Origin: Clostridia bacterium
GTDB lineage: Bacteria > Bacillota > Clostridia > Christensenellales > CAG-917
Assembly (NCBI GenBank): GCA_017500745.1
Contig: JAFVYE010000132.1
Location: 1-14,049 of the forward strand
DNA: 14,049 nt
Reading direction: 5' to 3'
This document shows, one piece after another, positions 7,128 through 11,303 of this stretch. The notes under the pieces were generated by a model. It ran no database searches and was not told the DNA's origin. It saw only the letters and a program-made list of their open reading frames with translations. Each line of letters starts with the position of its first letter. Within the stretch, counting starts at the first letter, position 1. The position numbers and the translations under genes are program-made.

Positions 7128-7168
7128 AAATTTTAGCACTCAAACACAAAGGAAAGAGGACCATCTTG
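7128..7168 (-). repeat. Proximal (genic) copy of the duplicated dtd end
   Basis: Partner of the repeat at 6919-6959. It covers the last 11 codons and stop of dtd plus a few bases beyond. A perfect 10-base inverted repeat, GCAACAACAA (7112-7121) and TTGTTGTTGC (7166-7175), brackets this copy only, so the dtd stop lies in a potential long hairpin. Confidence 0.85.
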
Positions 7169-7576
7169 TTGTTGCTCAATATACATGTGTGCGCCAAAGA
7201 CGCCGTTTTTGACTGTGATGCCATATTCACGGATTTTCTCCGTGACGTATTCATAGAGTTGCTTTGCACGTTGGGGCTCTTCAGCATGGCCAAAGTCAGG
7301 GCGATTGCCACTGCCTTTGCCAAGGGTGCCTGCAAGTGAAAATTGTGACACCAACAATATCTCGCCACCCGCTTGCAATATGCTCAAATTCATCTTGTCG
7401 TTTTCATCACGGAAAACACGGAGCTTTGCCATCTTTGAAGCAAAGTAGTCCGCCTGTGCCTCCGTGTCACCTTTTTCAATGCCAAGGAAGATTGTAAGAC
7501 CGCTGGGGATCTCGCTGATGAGCACGTTGTCAACGTATAGGGCAGAGTGGAATGTTCTTTGGATTACTGCGCGCAT
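7133..7576 (-). CDS. dtd: D-aminoacyl-tRNA deacylase
   Basis: Hydrolyses D-amino acids (and glycine mischarged on tRNA-Ala) from tRNA, keeping them out of proteins. Length 147, the normal size. The family landmarks are MRAVIQR at the start, LLVSQF (75-79), GNRPDF (90-95, the Gly-cisPro loop region) and GVFGAHM-x-DGPLSF near the end. The position after SQF is Ser80 where Thr is usual, and the stretch before GNRP is slightly long (AGTLGKGS). It starts one base after the stop of the methyltransferase gene and lacks a clear ribosome site, so translation is probably coupled. Its last 11 codons are duplicated downstream beyond a hairpin array. No simple terminator is seen after it; the array may serve. 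Confidence 0.93.
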   Translation of the reverse strand: MRAVIQRTFHSALYVDNVLISEIPSGLTIFLGIEKGDTEAQADYFASKMAKLRVFRDENDKMNLSILQAGGEILLVSQFSLAGTLGKGSGNRPDFGHAEEPQRAKQLYEYVTEKIREYGITVKNGVFGAHMYIEQQQDGPLSFVFEC

Positions 7577-7577
7577 A

Positions 7578-8759
7578 TTATCTCAATAGTCTTGGTTGCT
7601 TGTACACCTCGTCAAATCGCTTTTTTGGGGGCTTTGCCAGATATTGATAGAGGTTGCATTCAAGCTCGCTGTTGTAAAGTTTTCGTGTTTTGGTGGCACG
7701 TCTGCCAAAATATTTTTCAAAGCCCATATATGACGTGATGACGTAGGCACACCACTCGTCAAGAGTGCCGTACACCTTGCCAAAATCACGATAAAGGTCC
7801 TTGAGTTCATCTTCCTTCATCAACCTTTCGCCGTAAGGAGGATTGGTGACAATGACGCCGTGGGAGAAGCGAGAGGACAAATCTCTCATGTCAGCCACTT
7901 GCAAATGAATCTTGTCACGCACGCCTGCTTTGTCTGCGTGACGTAGTGCAAGTTTTATGGCATCAGGGTTTATGTCAAATCCGCTAATTCGGATTTCTCT
8001 GTCACGATTGACAAGTTGTTCAGCTTCATCTTGGACTACTGCACGGAGGGTGGGAGCGTTTGAAAACTTTTCACACGCAAACTCTCTTTGGATGCCGGGG
8101 GCAATGTTGAGCCCGACAAGTGCCGCTTCAATGGGGATTGTGCCACTGCCACAAAATGGATCAATAAGAGGGCGATCCGGATTCCACACAGAAAGCTGAA
8201 TTATGGCCGATGCCAAGGTTTCACGGATGGGTGCCTCTCCAAGCCAAGTGCGATATCCACGCTTGTGAAGTCCAGCTCCAGAGGTGTCCAACGTCAAACG
8301 CACCTTGTCCTCAATGATTGAGGCCTCAATTGAGTATTCCGCCCCGGTCTCATCAAGCTTTGCAACTTTATAAAAGTTGCACATGCTTTTTACAATGGCT
8401 TTTTTGACAATGCTTTGAACACTGCTCAAAGCAAACAACTTGCTCTTTACGCTCTTTGCTGTGACAACAATCTTTGCGTCAACGGGCAACACGTCTTGCC
8501 AGGATATACCTGCGGTGCCGTCAAACAAAGCGTCAAAATCGGTGGCGTCAAAGGTGCCCACAAGTATGCGCACCCTGCCTGCTGTGCGCAGAAACATATT
8601 TGCACGGAGCACGTCAACGTATTCGCCCTCAAAAAGTATTCTGCCGTACTCGGCACCACTGGGGGTGTAGCCAAGGGCAATGAGTTCACGTTTGGTGACG
8701 GCCTCAATGCCACTTGCAGAGGACACTTCAATATTAAGTTTTCCGTCAAAAATGCTCAT
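7578..8759 (-). CDS. rlmL: THUMP-domain class I rRNA (guanine-N2) methyltransferase (RlmL/YpsC)
   Basis: SAM-dependent RNA methyltransferase predicted to make m2G in 23S rRNA (the E. coli RlmL site is G2445). Length 393, like the stand-alone YpsC form of Firmicutes rather than the fused RlmKL. Order: short N-terminal ferredoxin-like part, THUMP domain to about residue 155, linker with KRGYRTWLGEAPIRE, then the Rossmann domain with SAM loop DPFCGSGTIP (200-209), GFDINP (270-275) and the catalytic NPPYGERL (306-313). The start at Met1 fits the family N-terminus. No ribosome site is present: a consensus -10 lies 8 nt before the ATG. It is the first gene of a two-gene unit with dtd. The exact target base is inferred from the family. 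Confidence 0.9.
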   Translation of the reverse strand: MSIFDGKLNIEVSSASGIEAVTKRELIALGYTPSGAEYGRILFEGEYVDVLRANMFLRTAGRVRILVGTFDATDFDALFDGTAGISWQDVLPVDAKIVVTAKSVKSKLFALSSVQSIVKKAIVKSMCNFYKVAKLDETGAEYSIEASIIEDKVRLTLDTSGAGLHKRGYRTWLGEAPIRETLASAIIQLSVWNPDRPLIDPFCGSGTIPIEAALVGLNIAPGIQREFACEKFSNAPTLRAVVQDEAEQLVNRDREIRISGFDINPDAIKLALRHADKAGVRDKIHLQVADMRDLSSRFSHGVIVTNPPYGERLMKEDELKDLYRDFGKVYGTLDEWCAYVITSYMGFEKYFGRRATKTRKLYNSELECNLYQYLAKPPKKRFDEVYKQPRLLR

Positions 8760-8767
8760 ACATATTT

Positions 8768-8795
8768 ATTATACAATAAATAATAATTAAGTCAA
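8768..8795 (-). promoter_or_regulatory. Consensus promoter giving a leaderless rlmL-dtd mRNA
   Basis: On the minus strand TTGACT (8790-8795) is followed after 16 nt by a perfect TATAAT (8768-8773). Only 8 nt separate the -10 from the rlmL ATG at 8759, so transcription should begin at, or within a base or two of, the start codon. Confidence 0.8.
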
Positions 8796-8876
8796 GATTG
8801 AATTTCAAAATCCTTGCTTGCTTTAAGTTGAGTTTAATGATTTGTCGTCACAATAGTCTTGATTTTGCATTTGGTG

Positions 8877-8905
8877 TTGACTGATTGCATTGTGAAAGAT
8901 ATAAT
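8877..8905 (+). promoter_or_regulatory. Consensus sigma-A promoter of the nitroreductase gene
   Basis: TTGACT (8877-8882), a 17-nt spacer, then TATAAT (8900-8905). Transcription would start near 8912, about 20 nt before the ATG. It is divergent from the rlmL promoter, with about 80 nt of AT-rich sequence between the two. Confidence 0.85.
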
Positions 8906-8932
8906 ATATTCATCAAAATTTTAGGTGAAAGC

Positions 8933-9469
8933 ATGAACTTTAATGAACTTGTTGAAAAGAGAGAAAGTTGCAGGGCGTTCACGGGCCAAGCAGTGTCTCA
9001 CGAACAGTTGGACACCATTGTCCACGCAGGCAGATTTGCGCCCTCTGCCAAAAACACTCAGCCATGGAAATTCTACGTTGTAAGCGGTGAAAAGCTTGAG
9101 GCAATGTGTGACGCAGTCAAGGTCATGGGCTTCAACAAATTTGTGGACAACGCAGGAGCATTTATTGCAATTGTGGCTGACAGCAACGCCGTCCTTGACA
9201 AGATGATCAAGAGGGTGACAAGCCGTGATTTCATTGAAAACGACATAGGCATTGCCGTGGCATCAATGGCATATCAAGCAACAGACCTTGGGCTTGGCAG
9301 TTGCATTCTTGGAGCGTTCAGCGGAAAGGAAGTTGCTGGGGTCATTGGACTTGATGAAAAGCAGGGCAAGGACGTCAAGCTTGTGTTGGCAATTGGACAC
9401 AAGCAAACCGCAGAAACAAGGGTTAAAAATCGCAAATCAAAGGAACAAACTGTCTTTTTTGTTGATTGA
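8933..9469 (+). CDS. Nitroreductase-family flavoprotein
   Basis: FMN-dependent oxidoreductase of the nitroreductase fold, normally a dimer in the cytoplasm using NAD(P)H. The physiological substrate cannot be told from the sequence. Length 178, a short member of the family. FMN-contact motifs are RESCRAF (10-16) with Arg10, Ser12 and Arg14, and FAPSAKNTQPWKF (35-47) where the family has APSA-N-QPW. The C-terminal half has the usual GIAVASMAYQATDLGLGSC segment. The start at 8933 is set by AGGTGA about 5 nt upstream and by the motif position; a frame extending 16 codons further upstream would overlap the promoter -10 and is rejected. It is monocistronic as far as visible, with the next gene 71 nt away. 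Confidence 0.88.
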   Translation: MNFNELVEKRESCRAFTGQAVSHEQLDTIVHAGRFAPSAKNTQPWKFYVVSGEKLEAMCDAVKVMGFNKFVDNAGAFIAIVADSNAVLDKMIKRVTSRDFIENDIGIAVASMAYQATDLGLGSCILGAFSGKEVAGVIGLDEKQGKDVKLVLAIGHKQTAETRVKNRKSKEQTVFFVD

Positions 9470-9540
9470 CAGATTTTCAACCCAATTCATCAATGCATAT
9501 TATCGGGGTTGATTTGACGTTGATTTGACTGAGTAAACGT

Positions 9541-10278
9541 ATGATGAAAAAGATATTTTCTACTTCAATTGACATCAAAAACAAGGACAAAAAAGAGATT
9601 GTGATGATGCTATTCACTTTCATAATTGTTCCTGCAGTTAGTGTTGGCATAATATGTTGTGGAAAGCAATCTCCTCTATACAACTCTCTGTCACGTTTGG
9701 CTTGGCCAGAAGGGCTATTGTGGCTTGTATATATATGGGGTGCATTCAACATCGGCAACCTGTTTTTGTCAACAAAAATGGCGCTTGACGAGGGTGGATA
9801 CACAAAGAAATGGCGTCAGCTTTTTTACGGCATTTTCATTGCAAGCGCGGTGCTTATGACTGTGGGCATTTCAATCCCCGCCTATGTGGACAGGGGCGCA
9901 AAATATGATATGATGCGCACCATACACACAGCCATATCCTCTGTTGGATTTTTTGGATTCTACTTTGTGCTCATCATCATGTCTTTGACCACCTTGAAAC
10001 GCAATCGCAACCAATTTACGTTGCTTGTGTGTTACGTTTGCTTTACGCTGATCATAGGTGTGTTTGCGTTGACAAAGGTGTATGACCCTTCAAGCTATTG
10101 TGTTGTGTCTGCACCAGCGCAAGTGATTTTGTTTGGGCTGTACAACGTTGGCTTGACACTGTGCTATTTCACCATGAAGCTTTTCAAAAACGAAAAGCTG
10201 GTTGCAGATGTTGTGGCTGTTGCAAATGAGGACAGCAACGAGCAGATGGATGATGCTATGGATGAAGAGAAGGCATAG
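9541..10278 (+). CDS. Uncharacterised six-helix membrane protein
   Basis: Not recognised. The 245 residues contain six hydrophobic segments at about 20-40, 57-77, 93-113, 128-150, 158-178 and 190-212, with a short charged N-terminus and a C-terminal tail rich in Asp and Glu (DSNEQMDDAMDEEKA). Between helices 3 and 4 lies PAYVDRGAKYDMMRTIHTA. An Arg-x2-His just before a helix recalls DUF998 or Frag1/DRAM-like proteins, but this is only a resemblance. Start choice is uncertain: two ATGs stand in tandem (9541, 9544) and only a weak GAG lies upstream. Upstream intergenic DNA has TTGAC repeats but no convincing promoter. A terminator follows at 10313-10342. Confidence 0.7.
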   Translation: MMKKIFSTSIDIKNKDKKEIVMMLFTFIIVPAVSVGIICCGKQSPLYNSLSRLAWPEGLLWLVYIWGAFNIGNLFLSTKMALDEGGYTKKWRQLFYGIFIASAVLMTVGISIPAYVDRGAKYDMMRTIHTAISSVGFFGFYFVLIIMSLTTLKRNRNQFTLLVCYVCFTLIIGVFALTKVYDPSSYCVVSAPAQVILFGLYNVGLTLCYFTMKLFKNEKLVADVVAVANEDSNEQMDDAMDEEKA

Positions 10279-10285
10279 TAGAAAT

Positions 10286-10314
10286 TTGACAAAAACCTAA
10301 ATTTGTGTTTTAAT
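10286..10314 (+). promoter_or_regulatory. Promoter of the tyrosine phosphatase gene
   Basis: TTGACA (10286-10291), a 17-nt spacer, then TTTAAT (10309-10314), one mismatch from TATAAT. Transcription would start near 10321, inside the hairpin of the terminator that follows, about 30 nt before the phosphatase ATG. Confidence 0.7.
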
Positions 10315-10342
10315 GGTCGGGCAATCCTCGGCCATTTTTTTT
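10313..10342 (+). terminator. Terminator of the membrane-protein gene
   Basis: Nine-pair stem (10313-10321 with 10327-10335, two G-U pairs) with loop CAATC, followed by eight T's (10335-10342). The T run abuts the GGAG ribosome site of the next gene. It should stop transcripts from the membrane-protein gene. RNA begun at the overlapping promoter would contain only half of the stem. Confidence 0.75.
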
Positions 10343-10350
10343 GGAGAAAT

Positions 10351-10821
10351 ATGAAATCAAAAATCAAAGTTATGTTTGTATGTCTTGGCAACATCTGTCG
10401 TTCACCGATGGCAGAGTTTGTCATGAGAGATGAAATCAAAAGGCGAGGCCTTGATGACGTCATTGAGGCAAGCTCATCTGCCACCAGCTATGAGGAGTAT
10501 GGCAACCCTGTCTATCCCCCTGCGGTAAACAAGATGAAAAGGGAGGGTGTCACAATTTATCCTCATCGTGCCACCCCGCTTCAAAAGGAGGATTACGGCA
10601 ATTATGATTTGTTTGTTGGCATGGAGGAGTACAACCTGAGGCGTATGCGCAACATTTTTGGTGGAGATCCCGAGGGCAAAATTTCAAAACTTCTTGATTA
10701 CACCCACACAGGAGGGGACATTGCAGACCCTTGGTATAGTGGCAACTTTGACAAAACCTATGATGAAGTAGTAAAGGGCGTTGACGGGCTGATATCATAT
10801 ATCCTTGCCAACAAACTTTGA
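10351..10821 (+). CDS. Low-molecular-weight protein tyrosine phosphatase
   Basis: Cytoplasmic phosphatase of the LMW-PTP/arsenate reductase fold, hydrolysing phosphotyrosine (or phosphoarginine in some Firmicutes such as YwlE). The start at 10351 has GGAG four bases upstream and gives the usual length of 156. The P-loop is VCLGNICRS (10-18) with nucleophile Cys11 and Arg17 in the CX5R motif. The general acid is Asp126 in ADPWYSGNF. Thr at P-loop position 4-5 would favour phosphoarginine in YwlE; here the loop reads L-G-N-I-C, as in tyrosine phosphatases. No kinase or exopolysaccharide cluster is adjacent. It has its own promoter and a strong terminator, so it is probably a single-gene unit. 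Confidence 0.93.
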   Translation: MKSKIKVMFVCLGNICRSPMAEFVMRDEIKRRGLDDVIEASSSATSYEEYGNPVYPPAVNKMKREGVTIYPHRATPLQKEDYGNYDLFVGMEEYNLRRMRNIFGGDPEGKISKLLDYTHTGGDIADPWYSGNFDKTYDEVVKGVDGLISYILANKL

Positions 10822-10862
10822 CAAGCTCGCCAACATTTTAAAACAAAGAGGTCAAGTGGCGC

Positions 10863-10893
10863 AATCTGCTCGCAACGAGCAGATTTATTTTTT
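10863..10893 (+). terminator. Intrinsic terminator of the phosphatase gene
   Basis: Perfect 10-bp stem AATCTGCTCG / CGAGCAGATT (10863-10872 and 10876-10885) with a 3-nt loop and a T-rich tail (TATTTTTT), 41 nt after the stop codon. Confidence 0.9.
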
Positions 10894-10903
10894 ACTACAA
10901 AAT

Positions 10904-10916
10904 ACACGTAAAGTGT
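10904..10916. promoter_or_regulatory. Operator-like dyad 1 (ACACG-N4-GTGT)
   Basis: ACACGTAAAGTGT, flanked by T and A so that the arms extend to TACAC/GTGTA. First of three sites sharing ACACG-N4-GTGT upstream of the ABC gene. Confidence 0.5.
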
Positions 10917-10935
10917 ACTAATGTATTAAAACAGA

Positions 10936-10948
10936 ACACGAAAAGTGT
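10936..10948. promoter_or_regulatory. Operator-like dyad 2 (ACACG-N4-GTGT)
   Basis: ACACGAAAAGTGT, 32 bp after the first site (about three helical turns). It has the same invariant nine bases and the same downstream AC. Confidence 0.5.
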
Positions 10949-10997
10949 ACAAATAATAGCATAATCGCCTATTTTAAGCATTTTTTCTGATTTATGC

Positions 10998-11010
10998 ACA
11001 CGATACGTGT
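10998..11010. promoter_or_regulatory. Operator-like dyad 3 (ACACG-N4-GTGT)
   Basis: ACACGATACGTGT, 62 bp after the second site (about six helical turns). It is the most symmetrical copy, with ACACG/CGTGT arms around ATA. Confidence 0.5.
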
Positions 11011-11097
11011 ATTTTTGGTGTTGTTTAAGCTTTGAGGTTGTTGCATGTATTGTATGTTGTCAATGGGTTTATTAAGCGGACAGTTGTTTGGTTAATT

Positions 11098-11122
11098 GCA
11101 ACAATTTGTCAAAATTTGTTGC
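11098..11122. promoter_or_regulatory. Inverted repeat GCAACAA-N11-TTGTTGC
   Basis: Perfect 7-bp arms at 11098-11104 and 11116-11122, about 35 nt upstream of the proposed -10 of the ABC gene, so near its -35 region. It differs in sequence from the three ACACG dyads and may bind another regulator. The gene-free region 10822-11303 otherwise shows AT-rich sequence without coding signals. Confidence 0.35.
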
Positions 11123-11156
11123 GATAAAAAAAATAGTAGTCAAATTTCCTCTGACG

Positions 11157-11165
11157 TGGTATAAT
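11157..11165 (+). promoter_or_regulatory. Extended -10 promoter of the ABC gene
   Basis: TGGTATAAT: a perfect TATAAT (11160-11165) preceded by TG one base upstream, the extended -10 form. No good -35 hexamer lies 16-18 nt upstream, which suits an extended -10 or activator-dependent promoter. Start of RNA expected near 11172. Confidence 0.65.
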
Positions 11166-11171
11166 ACTTAA

Positions 11172-11303
11172 GATGTATGACAATTCGCCTACGTGCACGC
11201 CATAGTCGTAGCACCCATGCGCAGTCCAGCGCAACTAATTTCAGCACAAGTCGGCAGGCAGGATTTGTCCAACTGCATCAAATAAAACAAGGCAGGAAGC
11301 TTT
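11172..11303 (+). other. Structured 5' leader of the ABC gene
   Basis: About 130 nt between the predicted RNA start and the ABC start codon, more GC-rich than the DNA before it. It can form CTACG/CGTAG (11189-11193 and 11207-11211) and TGCGC/GCGCA (11218-11222 and 11229-11233) hairpins, with GTGC/GCAC as an alternative pairing. A GGAAG ribosome site lies at its end. No known riboswitch class was recognised. Confidence 0.4.

Noticed and set aside
6924..7139. A small minus-strand protein through the hairpin array
   Set aside because: The frame is made of repeat-derived Gly/Lys/Trp peptides plus the copied dtd end, with no ribosome site.
9470..9540. Promoter from the TTGAC repeats before the membrane-protein gene
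   Set aside because: No acceptable -10 hexamer stands 15-18 nt downstream of any of them.
11173..11205. Ten-codon upstream open frame in the ABC leader
   Set aside because: It has no ribosome site and its length is easily due to chance; mentioned only as part of the leader.
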